Of a DNA stretch of 53,811 nucleotides, positions 41,936 to 51,496 are shown one piece after another; positions within the stretch are counted from its first letter, which is position 1, and every line of letters begins with the position of its first letter. The stretch is from Gammaproteobacteria bacterium (GTDB taxonomy: Bacteria > Pseudomonadota > Gammaproteobacteria > Ga0077536). Below the pieces are notes generated by a model that ran no database searches, was not told the DNA's origin, and worked only from the letters and a program-made list of their open reading frames with translations. The position numbers were made by a program, and so were the translations under genes. The stretch lies in contig SHZJ01000023.1 in assembly GCA_009692365.1 (NCBI GenBank), positions 1 through 53,811 of the forward strand, written 5' to 3'.

Positions 41936-43774
41936 TCAGGCCACCTTGTCTTGACGCGGCTGCGCCGCCAGCGCATGGGTCAGCGTGGAGATTTCGCGGG
42001 TAATGAAGCGGGCGGTAATCGGCGTGCCGTCGTAGTGCAGCACCGGCAGCAGGCGGCCCGGATCAACCCCCAGTTCGGTCACTATGAGCGTACGCAGCTG
42101 CGCGTCGCGATTCTGCTCCACCACAAACACCTGCGAGTGCTCGAGGATAAAGTCGGTGACCGCATCGCTGAAGGGGAAGGCCTGCACGCGCAGGATATCC
42201 ACCGCCACACCCGCTAGCGCCAGCGCTTCGAAGGCTTCGGCCATGGCCGGGCTGGTGGAGCCGTAATAGATCACCCCGTAGGGTGTGGGCACGGCGGCGC
42301 GACGCACGATGGGTTGCGGCACCAGCGCTTTGGCGGTTTCAAATTTTCGCAGCAGGCGTTGCACGTTGTAGAGATAGTCCGGGCCCGCCTCGGAATAGTT
42401 TGCGTAGGCATTCTTGGTCGTGCCACGGGTGAAATAGCCGCCTTTATCCGGGTGCGTGCCGGGGTAGGTGCGAAACGGGATCCCGTCGTGGTCGACGTCC
42501 AGATAACGCCCAAACTCCTTGCCGGCGTCGAGCATTTCGGCGCTCATCACTTTGCCCCGGTCGTAGCGACGGCTGTCGTCCCACGCGAAGGGTTCGGCCA
42601 GGCGCTGGTTCATGCCGATGTCGAGATCGGACATCAAGAACACCGGTGTTTGCAGGCGGTCGGCCAGATCGAGCGCCGCTGCCGCGTGCAAGAAGCATTC
42701 GTGAGGGTCTTCGGGGAACAGCAAGACATGCTTGGTGTCGCCGTGCGAGGCATACGCGCAGGCCAGCACATCGGCCTGCTGGGTGCGCGTGGGCATGCCC
42801 GTAGAGGGCCCGCCGCGCTGCACGTTCAGGATGGTGACGGGGATTTCGGCGAAGTACGCCAAGCCAATAAATTCGCCCATCAAGGACACGCCCGGCCCCG
42901 AGGTGGTGGTGAAGGCCCGCGCGCCGTTCCAGCCCGCGCCGATCACAATCCCGATGGAGGCGAGTTCGTCTTCGGCCTGGATAATCGCGTAACGGTTCTC
43001 GCCCGTGACGGGGTCTACCCGGTATTGCGAGCAATAGCGCTGGAAGGCTTCGGCGAGCGAGGAAGACGGGGTGATGGGATACCAAGCACACACCGTGGCG
43101 CCGCCGTATACGCAGCCCAAGCCGGCGGCCGTGTTGCCGTCCACAAAAATTTTGTTGCCCACGTTGTCGGCCCGCTGTACGCGCAGTCCCAGCGGGTACG
43201 GCAGGTTCTCAACGACCCAATCGTGCCCCAGCTTTAGCGCCTTCAGATTGGGCGCCAACAGCTTTTCCTTGCCTTTGTATTGCTCGGCGATGAGTTCGGT
43301 GAGGGCCTCGGGATCCATGTCGAGCAGCGCGGACAGCGCGCCCACGTAGATGATGTTTTTAAACAGTTGGCGCTGCCGCGGGTCGCTGTAGCTCGCGTTG
43401 CACAGTTCGGTCAGCGGGACCCCGATGATGTTGACGTCAGCACGGAACTTGCTGCTCGGCATGGGTTTCGAGCGGTCGTAAAAGAGATATCCACCGGGTT
43501 CGATTTCTTTTAAATCTGCATCCCAGGTCTGCGGGTTCATGGCGACTAAAATATCGACCCCGCCCCGGCGGCCCTGCCAGCCTTGTTCGTTGACGCGGAC
43601 CTCATACCAAGTGGGCAGCCCTTGGATGTTGGAGGGAAAAATATTGCGCGGGCTAACCGGCACGCCCATGCGCAGGATGGCCTTGGCGAAGAGTTCGTTC
43701 GCCGAGGCCGAGCCCGAGCCGTTGATATTGGCGAACTTGATGACAAAGTCGTTGACCCCAGATAAAGGTGTCAT
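41936..43774 (-). CDS. korA: 2-oxoacid:ferredoxin oxidoreductase, fused gamma-alpha subunit
   Basis: The 612-residue protein joins a gamma domain at the N-terminus (FVIKFANINGSGSASANELF, residues 10-29) to an alpha domain (CAWYPITPSSSLAEAF near residue 225, AGWNGARAFTTTSGPGVSLM near 275). This fusion is normal for KorA-type enzymes. The start overlaps the stop of the FAD/iron-sulfur partner (ATGA), and its stop lies one base before korB. Together the two make the complete cytoplasmic oxidoreductase. Confidence 0.9.
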   Translation of the reverse strand: MTPLSGVNDFVIKFANINGSGSASANELFAKAILRMGVPVSPRNIFPSNIQGLPTWYEVRVNEQGWQGRRGGVDILVAMNPQTWDADLKEIEPGGYLFYDRSKPMPSSKFRADVNIIGVPLTELCNASYSDPRQRQLFKNIIYVGALSALLDMDPEALTELIAEQYKGKEKLLAPNLKALKLGHDWVVENLPYPLGLRVQRADNVGNKIFVDGNTAAGLGCVYGGATVCAWYPITPSSSLAEAFQRYCSQYRVDPVTGENRYAIIQAEDELASIGIVIGAGWNGARAFTTTSGPGVSLMGEFIGLAYFAEIPVTILNVQRGGPSTGMPTRTQQADVLACAYASHGDTKHVLLFPEDPHECFLHAAAALDLADRLQTPVFLMSDLDIGMNQRLAEPFAWDDSRRYDRGKVMSAEMLDAGKEFGRYLDVDHDGIPFRTYPGTHPDKGGYFTRGTTKNAYANYSEAGPDYLYNVQRLLRKFETAKALVPQPIVRRAAVPTPYGVIYYGSTSPAMAEAFEALALAGVAVDILRVQAFPFSDAVTDFILEHSQVFVVEQNRDAQLRTLIVTELGVDPGRLLPVLHYDGTPITARFITREISTLTHALAAQPRQDKVA

Positions 43775-45597
43775 GCGGCGCTCCTCACGGGTGCGCGAGT
43801 GGCGCAGCCGTCCCGGGCTTGCGGCATCTCCAGCAGAAATTTCTGCATGTCCCAGGCACCTGTCGGGCAGCGCTCGGCGCACAAGCCGCAATGCAGGCAC
43901 ACGTCCTCGTCTTTCGCCATGATGCGGCCAGTTTTAAGCCCGTCAGCCACATAGATGTCTTGGTCTAAACGCGGCGCGGGCGCGGTCAATCGGGTGCGCA
44001 AATCGGCTTCTTCGCCGTTTTCCGTGAAGGTGATGCAGTCCATGGGACAGATGTCCACACAGGCATCGCATTCGATGCACAGCGGTGGCGCAAAAACGGT
44101 TTGCACATCGCAGTTTAAACAGCGCTGGGCTTCGGCGAAGGCCGCTTTGGCATCAAAACCGAGTTCCACTTCCACGCGGATGCTTTTCAACGCCTGCTCG
44201 GCGGCTGCCCACGGCACGATATGGCGCAGGTCGCGCGAAATATCGTTGTCGTAGCTCCATTCGTGGATGCCCATTTTTTGTGAAATGAGGTTCACATGCG
44301 CCGGCGGGCGCTCGCTCAACGCCACGCCGCTCAGGAAACGGTCGATGGAAATGGCCGCCTCGTGGCCGTGCGCCACGGCCCAGATGATGTTCTTGGGGCC
44401 AAACGCGGAGTCGCCGCCAAAGAACACATTGGGGATGGTGGATTGCAGGGTTTTTTCATCCAGTACCGGCAGGCCCCACTCGTCGAACTCCAGGCCCAGG
44501 CCGCGCTCGATCCAGGGGAAGGAGTTTTCCTGGCCGATGGCGATGAGCACATCATCACAGGGGACAAATTCGGGCGCTTCGCCGCTCGACACCAAGCTGC
44601 GCCGACCACGCTCGTCGTAAACGGCTTTGACTTTGTCGAAGCGCATGCCGATGAGTTTGCCGTTTTCGTGTTCGAAGGACAGCGGCACGTAGTAATTGAG
44701 GAACGGGATCCCTTCGTGCATCGCGTCTTCTTTTTCCCACGGTGAGGCTTTCATTTCCTCAAACCCAGAGCGCACGATGACTTTTACCTCGTCCCCACCC
44801 AAGCGCTTGGAGGAACGGCAGCAGTCCATGGCCGTGTTGCCGCCACCCAGCACGATAACGCGCTTGCCGATGGTCTCAATATGGCCGAAGGACACGGAGG
44901 ACAGCCAATCGATGCCGATGTGGATGTTCGCGGCGGCCTCTTGGCGCCCGGGCACCTGCAGGTCGCGCCCACGCGGCGCGCCGCTGCCCACGAAGATGGC
45001 GTCGTAGCCACCCGCCAGCAGTTCGCGCAGTGAATCGATGCGTTCGCCGCCGCGGAATTCCACCCCCAGGTCGAGGATATAGCCGGTTTCTTCATCGATG
45101 ACCGCTTCGGGCAGGCGGAAGCGCGGCACCTGCGTGCGCATGAAGCCGCCGGCTTTGGGGTCGCCATCAAAGATGACCATCTCGTAGCCCAAGGGCACTA
45201 GATCGCGGGCCACCGTGAGTGACGCAGGGCCCGCGCCGATGCAGGCAATGCGCTTGCCGTTGCGGGTGGTGGGGGCGTGGGGCATGCGCGCGCTGACGTC
45301 GCCTTTGTGGTCGGCCGCGACCCGCTTTAAGCGACAGATGGCTACCGGTTCCGGCTTTTCGGCGTTGTGGTCTTCCACCCGACTGCGGCGGCAGGCCGGC
45401 TCGCAGGGGCGGTCGCAGGTGCGACCCAGAATGCCGGGAAATACGTTGGAGTCCCAGTTGACCATGTAGGCGTCGGCGAAGCGGCCGGCGCTGATCAAAC
45501 GGATATATTCGGGGACGGGGGTATGGGCCGGGCAGGCCCATTGGCAGTCGACTACTTTGTGAAAATAGTCGGGGCTTTTAATATCGGTCGCGCGCAA
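43771..45597 (-). CDS. korC: NAD(P)H:ferredoxin oxidoreductase-like subunit (glutamate synthase beta-like plus ferredoxin domain, KorC type)
   Basis: The 608-residue protein has an N-terminal iron-sulfur segment (CDRPCEPACRR near residue 60), two nucleotide-binding folds (CIGAGPASLTVA near 116; VIVLGGGNTAMDC near 250) and a C-terminal two-cluster ferredoxin domain (CIECDACVDICPMDC and CLHCGLCAERC). It resembles the KorC subunit that links 2-oxoglutarate oxidoreductase of Thauera to NADP. The start appears to be TTG 45597, with GGAGG eight bases before it. It is the first gene of korCAB. The pyridine-nucleotide preference is not decided by sequence reading. Confidence 0.83.
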   Translation of the reverse strand: MRATDIKSPDYFHKVVDCQWACPAHTPVPEYIRLISAGRFADAYMVNWDSNVFPGILGRTCDRPCEPACRRSRVEDHNAEKPEPVAICRLKRVAADHKGDVSARMPHAPTTRNGKRIACIGAGPASLTVARDLVPLGYEMVIFDGDPKAGGFMRTQVPRFRLPEAVIDEETGYILDLGVEFRGGERIDSLRELLAGGYDAIFVGSGAPRGRDLQVPGRQEAAANIHIGIDWLSSVSFGHIETIGKRVIVLGGGNTAMDCCRSSKRLGGDEVKVIVRSGFEEMKASPWEKEDAMHEGIPFLNYYVPLSFEHENGKLIGMRFDKVKAVYDERGRRSLVSSGEAPEFVPCDDVLIAIGQENSFPWIERGLGLEFDEWGLPVLDEKTLQSTIPNVFFGGDSAFGPKNIIWAVAHGHEAAISIDRFLSGVALSERPPAHVNLISQKMGIHEWSYDNDISRDLRHIVPWAAAEQALKSIRVEVELGFDAKAAFAEAQRCLNCDVQTVFAPPLCIECDACVDICPMDCITFTENGEEADLRTRLTAPAPRLDQDIYVADGLKTGRIMAKDEDVCLHCGLCAERCPTGAWDMQKFLLEMPQARDGCATRAPVRSAA

Positions 45598-45836
45598 GGC
45601 GTCTACCTCCAGGAAAATCTACAATTGCATCTCGCGCATTAATCGCGCGCGGGCAGTGTAATGACGTATGTGGGCGTATGGAAGGCATAAAAACACCCTA
45701 TTTGAGCAATTCCGCGGTCCGGCAATCTGGCTAGCGGCCGGCAGCGGTGAAAATTCACTCGTCGGGGTGTCGTTAGGCGATAGATCAGCGACGCCGGTCG
45801 GCCCTAATATGGCTCACCCTCACCGGAGCAATCCCC

Positions 45837-46817
45837 ATGGCCTTGAGCAAAATCCAGACGACCACCGGCACCGCAACCCCCGCCGAACTCGGCCGAACGC
45901 TCGTGCATGAGCACGTTCTGGTGGGGTATCCCGGGTGGGAACTCGATGCCCGCGCACCTAAATTTAAACGCGCCGATGCGATGCTGCGCGCGGTCGATCA
46001 AATGCATGAACTGCAAAGCCACGGCGTCAGCACCTTTCTCGACCCCTGCCCGATGGACCTTGGGCGCGACCCGGTATTTCTCGCCGAGCTCTCGCAAAAA
46101 AGCGGCATGCGGATCATCTGCACCACCGGCATGTATTTCGAGGCGGAGGGCAACACGTTTACTTTTCGGCACCTGCCCGTCGAAGAAGTCACGGCCATCT
46201 ATGTGCAGGAAATTGAGCAAGGCATTGGCGACACCGGGATCAAGGCGGGGGCCATTAAAATGGCTACCGGCGCCGACACCGTGTCGGACTACGAACGCAA
46301 ACTCGTCATCGCGGCCGCCCGCGCCGCCAAGATTACCGGCGTACCGCTCATCTCTCACACCCAGAACGCCACCTGCGGGCATGCGCAAATTGATCTCGTG
46401 ACCGGCGAGGGCGTGCCGGCCTGCCAACTGCTGGTCGGGCATTCCGACGGCACGCCGGATTTTGAGTATCAGAAATCCCTGGCCGAGCGGGATGCCTACG
46501 TGGGTTTCGACCGTTTTGGTATTTCGCTCTTCCAGCCCGATGAAGTGCGCGTCGCCAACATCATGAAAATGCGCGCGGCTGGGCATCTGGAACGGGTGCT
46601 GGTGTCGCACGATTCCATCATGTGCTGGTTGGGACGCCCGCTGCCCTACGCGCCGTCTTTCGAGGCCATGCTAGAGATGCTGCCAGATTGGCGTTCCACG
46701 CACATTTTTCGGAAAATTGTGCCGCAGTTACGCGCCCAAGGCATGACCGAGCAGGAAATTGAAATTATTTTAGTCGATAACCCACGGCGCTGGTTTTCAG
46801 CCGGTCTCGCGAGCTAA
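45837..46817 (+). CDS. Phosphotriesterase-family metal-dependent hydrolase
   Basis: The 326-residue protein has the family metal ligands: the HxH motif in LVHEHVLVG (near residue 23), a lysine in AGAIKMATG (near 138, likely carboxylated), histidines in LISHTQ and LVGHSDG, and an aspartate in VSHDS. The family includes lactonases and phosphotriesterases; most natural members are lactonases. ATG 45837 follows CCGGAGCAATCCCC. It faces away from korC across 239 bases, which contain AT-richer DNA but no gene. A lactonase role beside the catabolic genes is a guess. Confidence 0.88.
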   Translation: MALSKIQTTTGTATPAELGRTLVHEHVLVGYPGWELDARAPKFKRADAMLRAVDQMHELQSHGVSTFLDPCPMDLGRDPVFLAELSQKSGMRIICTTGMYFEAEGNTFTFRHLPVEEVTAIYVQEIEQGIGDTGIKAGAIKMATGADTVSDYERKLVIAAARAAKITGVPLISHTQNATCGHAQIDLVTGEGVPACQLLVGHSDGTPDFEYQKSLAERDAYVGFDRFGISLFQPDEVRVANIMKMRAAGHLERVLVSHDSIMCWLGRPLPYAPSFEAMLEMLPDWRSTHIFRKIVPQLRAQGMTEQEIEIILVDNPRRWFSAGLAS

Positions 46818-46829
46818 ACGCGCCCTAGT

Positions 46830-46869
46830 GGGGTCCGGCGCCACCACCCTGAGCGGCGCCGTGGACCCC
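46830..46869 (+). terminator. Long stem-loop after the phosphotriesterase-like gene
   Basis: Left arm GGGGTCCGGCGCC (46830-46842) pairs with right arm GGCGCC-GT-GGACCCC (46855-46869), leaving a two-base bulge and a 12-base loop. It begins 12 bases after the stop. No T-run follows. The next ~275 bases up to the selO end hold no recognisable gene or repeat. Confidence 0.45.
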
Positions 46870-47146
46870 GGCGAGGCATCGCTTTAACCCTGGCCCAGCC
46901 CCAGCGCATGACCCATGGCCGCCCGGCTAGGCCGGTTCACGGCGGCCATGACAGGGCGCCGCCGCGCCTCGCCGCCGCGCGCGCTGGGCAGCCGTTGGTC
47001 ATCACCAGACCGGCGGCCGAGTTGGGTCGCGCTGAGTGCCGGCGCCTAATCTCTCAGAACCGGGCGCATCTTCCCGCCCACGGCGAGGAGCTTTTGGGCT
47101 TAAAGCTGCCCCGTTGCCCGGCCGGTCTCGCGCCGCGGGGGGCGGC

Positions 47147-48754
47147 TCAAGAACTGCAGGACAACATCGAACAGCCGGCCCGCTGGCGCGCCCACTCGGG
47201 GCGTTTAGCGGCATAGGTGGCCCGGCCGGGTTGCTCCTCGTAGGGTCGCCGCAACACCGCCAAGGTTTCCACCACGCGCGAATAATCGCCGGCCTCGGCC
47301 AGATCGATAGCTTCCTGCGCGAGATAGTTGCGCAGCACATACAGCGGATTGACCGCCTGCATGCGCGCTCGACGCTCGTCGTCCGGGGTTCGGTCCTGGC
47401 CCAGCCGGGCTCGCCACGCGGCTAGCCATGCCAGGATTTCGCTGCGGATTGCGGGCGTGACGCTCGCAGGCTGGTACCACGCCGGGGCCACGGCTTGCAG
47501 GAGCGCCTCGGGGCTAATCTCAGCCCCACTCGGCACCTGCGCGAGCGCGCGGTAAAACAGGGTCATGTCGGTTTCGGTGAGGCTTAGCACCCGGTGGAGG
47601 CTCGTCACCAGGGCGGAATCGTGCTCGGGGTCAAATTGGACTAGCCCCAGTTTCGCGGCCTGCATCGACTGATTTGCCGCCTCGTAGGCGCGGGGATAGG
47701 CCGCTAGTGCGGCTTCCAGTCCCGGCACATCCGGCACCAGGGTGTGGAGCGCATTGGCGAGTTGCACCAAATTCCACCAGGCGATCTGCGGCTGCTGTGC
47801 GTAGCGATAGCGTCTGTGTTGGGCGTCGGTCGTATTGGGCGTCCAGTCGGGATCGTAGTTTTCCAACCACCCGTAGGGACCGTAGTCGATGGTAAGCCCG
47901 AGCACCGAGAGATTGTCCGTATTCATGACCCCGTGCACAAAACCCACCCGCATCCAGTGGGCGACCAGGTGCGCGGTGCGGGTGGCAACCTCCGCCAGCC
48001 AGTCGAGATACACCGTGGGGGAGGGCCGGCCCCAGTGCGGAAAATCTGTGCGCAGGGTGTGGTCGAGCAGCGCCTGCAGCAGGTCTTGCTCGCCGCGCGC
48101 GGCGCACAGTTGGAAGCTCCCAAAGCGGGTGAAATGCGGCGCCACCCGACACACCACCGCGCCGGGCTCTGCCCGGGCATGACCATCGTAGAACATGTCC
48201 CGCACCACTGGCTCCCCGGTGCCGATGAGACACAGCGCGCGGGTCGTCGGCACGCCCAAATGATGCATGGCTTCGCTGCACAAAAATTCGCGGATCGAGG
48301 AGCGCAGCACCGCCAGTCCATCGGCCGAGCGGGAGTAGGGTGTGGGGCCCGCACCTTTTAATTGCAGGGTCCAACGCTCGCCGGCCTGGTTTAAGGTCTC
48401 ACCCAAATTAATCGCCCGGCCATCACCCAGTTGGCCGGCCCAGTTGCCAAATTGGTGGCCCCCGTAGCACAGCGCAAAGGGATCCATCCCCGGCAGCAGG
48501 GTATTGCCCGCGAAGACCTGCAAAAACTCGGGACTGGCGCAGTCCTCTGGGGTCAGGTCAAGCAGGGCCGCCACCTCGGCGGCCACCGCCACTAAGCGCG
48601 GTGCCGTGACCGGCGTGGGCGCCACCCGCGAATAGGCCGCGCCGCTGACCTGCCGGCGATAATTCTCCGCGATCGGATCCGCCGGCAGCGCCCGTGTAAA
48701 GGCGTTGTCAAACCGCAAGCCCGCTAGTGCGTTGCCGGTGGCCGCCGAACTCAC
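47147..48754 (-). CDS. selO: Protein adenylyltransferase SelO (YdiU family)
   Basis: The 535-residue protein carries SelO signatures: YGGHQFGNWAGQLGDGRA near residue 98, LKGAGPTPYSRSADGLAVLR near 133, and HGVMNTDNLSVLGLTIDYGP near 278. It ends with LSCSS, the tail where selenocysteine sits in some relatives. SelO is a pseudokinase that adds AMP to hydroxyl side chains of redox-related proteins. The start is GTG 48754, overlapping the stop of the thioredoxin-like gene (GTGA), giving coupled translation. It is the last gene of a three-gene operon. Confidence 0.95.
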   Translation of the reverse strand: MSSAATGNALAGLRFDNAFTRALPADPIAENYRRQVSGAAYSRVAPTPVTAPRLVAVAAEVAALLDLTPEDCASPEFLQVFAGNTLLPGMDPFALCYGGHQFGNWAGQLGDGRAINLGETLNQAGERWTLQLKGAGPTPYSRSADGLAVLRSSIREFLCSEAMHHLGVPTTRALCLIGTGEPVVRDMFYDGHARAEPGAVVCRVAPHFTRFGSFQLCAARGEQDLLQALLDHTLRTDFPHWGRPSPTVYLDWLAEVATRTAHLVAHWMRVGFVHGVMNTDNLSVLGLTIDYGPYGWLENYDPDWTPNTTDAQHRRYRYAQQPQIAWWNLVQLANALHTLVPDVPGLEAALAAYPRAYEAANQSMQAAKLGLVQFDPEHDSALVTSLHRVLSLTETDMTLFYRALAQVPSGAEISPEALLQAVAPAWYQPASVTPAIRSEILAWLAAWRARLGQDRTPDDERRARMQAVNPLYVLRNYLAQEAIDLAEAGDYSRVVETLAVLRRPYEEQPGRATYAAKRPEWARQRAGCSMLSCSS

Positions 48755-49263
48755 GGTTTGCTCTTGACATAGTCTTCCAGGGTATTGGCCGCGATCACCC
48801 CGGATTTGAAGGCCACGAGTTGGCGCTTGGGATTGAACATCATATAGGTCGGCGTGCCGGTAAATTCTTCGCCCGTGGCACTTTCAAACATTTTACCGAT
48901 GACCTCGGCGTCGGCCACCACGGTGGGGTAAGAAAACGGCTTTTTAGCGACATAGGCGCGCACTTCGTCCATCGCCGCGACCCCATCGAGCGCCACCCCC
49001 AACACTTGCGCATCGCGGGCCTCGTGCGCGTTATGGAAGGCGCTCAGCAGTGGGTATTGCTTGCGACAGATGCCGCAGTAAGTTGTCCAGATCATGACCA
49101 CCGTCCAGTGTCCGGGCTGGATTTGCTCCGCAAAAGTGGAGTCCGCTCCGGCCAGCGTTTTAACGGGAACGCCGGCCGCCTGGGTGATGCCCGTCAACCC
49201 CAGCATGAGCAGCGCGCTGGCAGCGGCGAGCCAGTGCCGGCGCGCGTGGCCCCAGGCCCTCAC
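48751..49263 (-). CDS. TlpA-like thioredoxin-fold protein with signal peptide
   Basis: The 170-residue protein begins with a basic start and hydrophobic signal (HWLAAASALLMLGLTGITQA, likely cut after A-X-A-like residues near 30), so it should be periplasmic. The thioredoxin fold follows with WTTYCGICRKQYP (CxxC near residue 63) and a cis-proline segment GTPTYMMF near 136. It probably reduces or exchanges disulfides. The start is GTG 49263, overlapping the stop of the hydrolase (GTGA), and its stop overlaps selO. The operon joins a redox protein and a redox-linked AMPylator. Confidence 0.9.
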   Translation of the reverse strand: MRAWGHARRHWLAAASALLMLGLTGITQAAGVPVKTLAGADSTFAEQIQPGHWTVVMIWTTYCGICRKQYPLLSAFHNAHEARDAQVLGVALDGVAAMDEVRAYVAKKPFSYPTVVADAEVIGKMFESATGEEFTGTPTYMMFNPKRQLVAFKSGVIAANTLEDYVKSKP

Positions 49264-50189
49264 GAGAGCAACGCCCGGAGTTGCCGGGCGGCATCGTCCA
49301 GCGCCTGTTTGCCGGCATCGATGCGCGCCCCCATGCGCGCAAACCCGTGGATCATCCCGGCATAACAGTGGTAGTCGACCGCCACGCCGGCCGCCCGCAG
49401 CGCCGCGGCGTAGGCCTGGCCTTCATCGCGCAGGGGGTCAAATTCCGCGGTCTGGATGATCGCCGCGGGCAGCCCCGCGTGGCTGGCTGCGCGCAGTGGC
49501 GACGCCTTGGGATCGGTGCGCGACGCGCGGTCGGGCAGATACCAGTTGGTGAACATTTCTAACGCCCCGGTGGTCAGCAAATAGTCTTGGCCGTTGGTGC
49601 GCAGGGAGTCGGTGTCGGCGGCAAAATCCACCGCCGGGTACAGCAGCAGCTGCGCGCGCAGCCAGTGCTCGCCGGCGTCGCGCAGGGCCAGACACACCAC
49701 AGTGGCCAGACTGCCCCCGGCTGAATCCCCGCCCACCGCCAGTCGCCTCGGGTCGATACCCCATTCCTCGGCGCGCAGCGCCAGCGCGCGGGTGGCGGCC
49801 AAGCAGTCGTCGAGTGCTGCCGGGAAAGGGTGTTCGGGGGCGAGGCGATAGTCCACCGCCACCACGCTAAAACCGCCGGCCAAGGCCAGATGGCGGCACA
49901 GATGGTCGTGGGTTTCCAGATCGCCCGCGGCCCATCCCCCCCCGTGGAAATACACCAGCGCGGGGAATCCTCCGGCCGGCGCGCCCACCGCGGCCTGATA
50001 CAAACGGGCGGGAATGGTGCCGGCCAGCGTTAGATTTTCGACCCGTGCCAGCGGGCCCGGGTCGTAGACGAAATTAGCGGTGCCCGCGGCGTAGGCGAGA
50101 CGCACGGCGGGGGCTGAGCCGGCGCTAAAGGGCGCGCCGGCCTGGGCCGCGGCGGCGGTGATGGCGGCGCATTGAGGATGCAGCGGCAT
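49260..50189 (-). CDS. Alpha/beta hydrolase of the hormone-sensitive-lipase family
   Basis: The 309-residue protein has the family's HGGGWAAGDLETHD oxyanion motif (near residue 81), nucleophile in GGDSAGGSLATV (near 155), acid in AEFDPLRDEG (near 250) and histidine in YAGMIHGFARMG (near 280). It is a soluble esterase on short acyl chains. GGAGAAG before ATG 50189 sets the start; the earlier in-frame ATG was rejected. It is the first gene of the hydrolase-TlpA-selO operon. The substrate is unknown. Confidence 0.92.
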   Translation of the reverse strand: MPLHPQCAAITAAAAQAGAPFSAGSAPAVRLAYAAGTANFVYDPGPLARVENLTLAGTIPARLYQAAVGAPAGGFPALVYFHGGGWAAGDLETHDHLCRHLALAGGFSVVAVDYRLAPEHPFPAALDDCLAATRALALRAEEWGIDPRRLAVGGDSAGGSLATVVCLALRDAGEHWLRAQLLLYPAVDFAADTDSLRTNGQDYLLTTGALEMFTNWYLPDRASRTDPKASPLRAASHAGLPAAIIQTAEFDPLRDEGQAYAAALRAAGVAVDYHCYAGMIHGFARMGARIDAGKQALDDAARQLRALLS

Positions 50190-50260
50190 GGTCTTCTCCG
50201 AATTCTTGGGTTGAAGCACGCACGATAGACGCGCGCGGGTGGAAAGTCATTGCGCGAGGA

Positions 50261-51496
50261 TCAGCGGCCCGACACGGCTGCCGGGAAGCGGTCCATGGTG
50301 CGCAATTCCGGGAACCAATGGCGCGCGCCGACCACGACCAAGAGCGTCGCCACGCCGCCCAGCAGCACCGCGGGCACGAGGCCAAAACAGCGCGCCGTCA
50401 CGCCAGATTCAAATTCTCCCAGTTCGTTGGACGAGCCGATGAAGATCGCGTTCACCGCGCTCACCCGCCCCCGGATAGCGTCAGGGGTTTGCAGTTGCAC
50501 CAGCAGGTGTCGCACGTAAATGCTCACCATATCGCCCCCGCCCAGACAGAACAGGGCGGCCAGCGAGAGCCGGATATCGTGGGAGGCACCAAATACCAGC
50601 GTGGCAACGCCAAACACCACGACCCCGCCAAACAGCCAACTGCCGACGTGCCGCTTGAGCGGGTAGATGGCCAATACCGCAGCCACCGTTAGCGCGCCTA
50701 AACCCGGTGCTGCGCGCAGGATCCCCAAGCCCAGCGGGCCGATCTGCAGCACATCGGCGGCAAAAATGGGCAGCAGTGCGGTGGTGCCGCCAAACAGCAC
50801 CGCAAACAGGTCCAGCGAAATTGCCCCCAGCACCACCCGCTGGCGCAACACAAAACGCAGTCCCTCTAAGGTGTCGCTGATGCACCACGCGGCGCGCGGG
50901 CTGGCCGCGAGCGGCTTGATCGCCAGCACGAGCACCATGGCCAGCAGCAACAGGCTCGCGGTCGTGGCATAGACCACCGCCGGTCCCAGCAGATACAGCG
51001 CGCCACCCACCCCGGGCCCCCCGATCGCGGCGGTCTGGAACAGCGTGCCGTTGATGGCCACGGCATTGGGAAAAGCGGCCGGCGGCACCAGTCGTGGGGT
51101 GATGGCCTGACCGGCGGGCATCCAAAACGCACGCCCGGCGCCAAACAACGCCATCGCCACATACATCGCCCAGATGCGCGGCTGGTTAGACCAGGCCAGC
51201 CAGCACAGCAAGCCCGCGCTCAACACTTCGCAGGCGTAGGCGCCGGTCAGCACGAAGCGCCGGTCGGCTACATCGGCTACCTGGCCCGCCGGTAGGACCA
51301 AGGTCACAAAGGGCAGAAATTGCGCCAGCCCCGCCAATCCCAAGGCCAGGGGGTCGTGGGTTAAGGCATAGATTTGCCAGCCGGCGGCCACGCTCAACAT
51401 TTGCCAGGCCAGCGTCGCCGCAAAGCGCGCGGCGGTATACAGCGCAAAATCGCGGTAGCGCAGGGCGTAGAGCGCCTGCGGTAGGCGGGGCCTCAC
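50261..51496 (-). CDS. MFS transporter (EntS/MFS_3-like exporter)
   Basis: The 411-residue protein is hydrophobic throughout, with about twelve predicted helices. It opens LPQALYALRYRDFALYTAAR and carries the MFS loop VADVADRRFVLTGAY. An interior FEDGLRFVL-like loop (DTLEGLRFVLRQRVVLG) is typical of the MFS_3 group of siderophore and drug exporters. GTG 51496 overlaps the stop of pncC (GTGA) and is the only start that avoids a long extension inside pncC. Cargo is unknown. Confidence 0.88.
   Translation of the reverse strand: MRPRLPQALYALRYRDFALYTAARFAATLAWQMLSVAAGWQIYALTHDPLALGLAGLAQFLPFVTLVLPAGQVADVADRRFVLTGAYACEVLSAGLLCWLAWSNQPRIWAMYVAMALFGAGRAFWMPAGQAITPRLVPPAAFPNAVAINGTLFQTAAIGGPGVGGALYLLGPAVVYATTASLLLLAMVLVLAIKPLAASPRAAWCISDTLEGLRFVLRQRVVLGAISLDLFAVLFGGTTALLPIFAADVLQIGPLGLGILRAAPGLGALTVAAVLAIYPLKRHVGSWLFGGVVVFGVATLVFGASHDIRLSLAALFCLGGGDMVSIYVRHLLVQLQTPDAIRGRVSAVNAIFIGSSNELGEFESGVTARCFGLVPAVLLGGVATLLVVVGARHWFPELRTMDRFPAAVSGR

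Noticed and set aside
46870..47146. Possible small gene between the phosphotriesterase-like gene and selO
   Set aside because: The available frames are arginine/proline-rich with no motif or ribosome-binding site.
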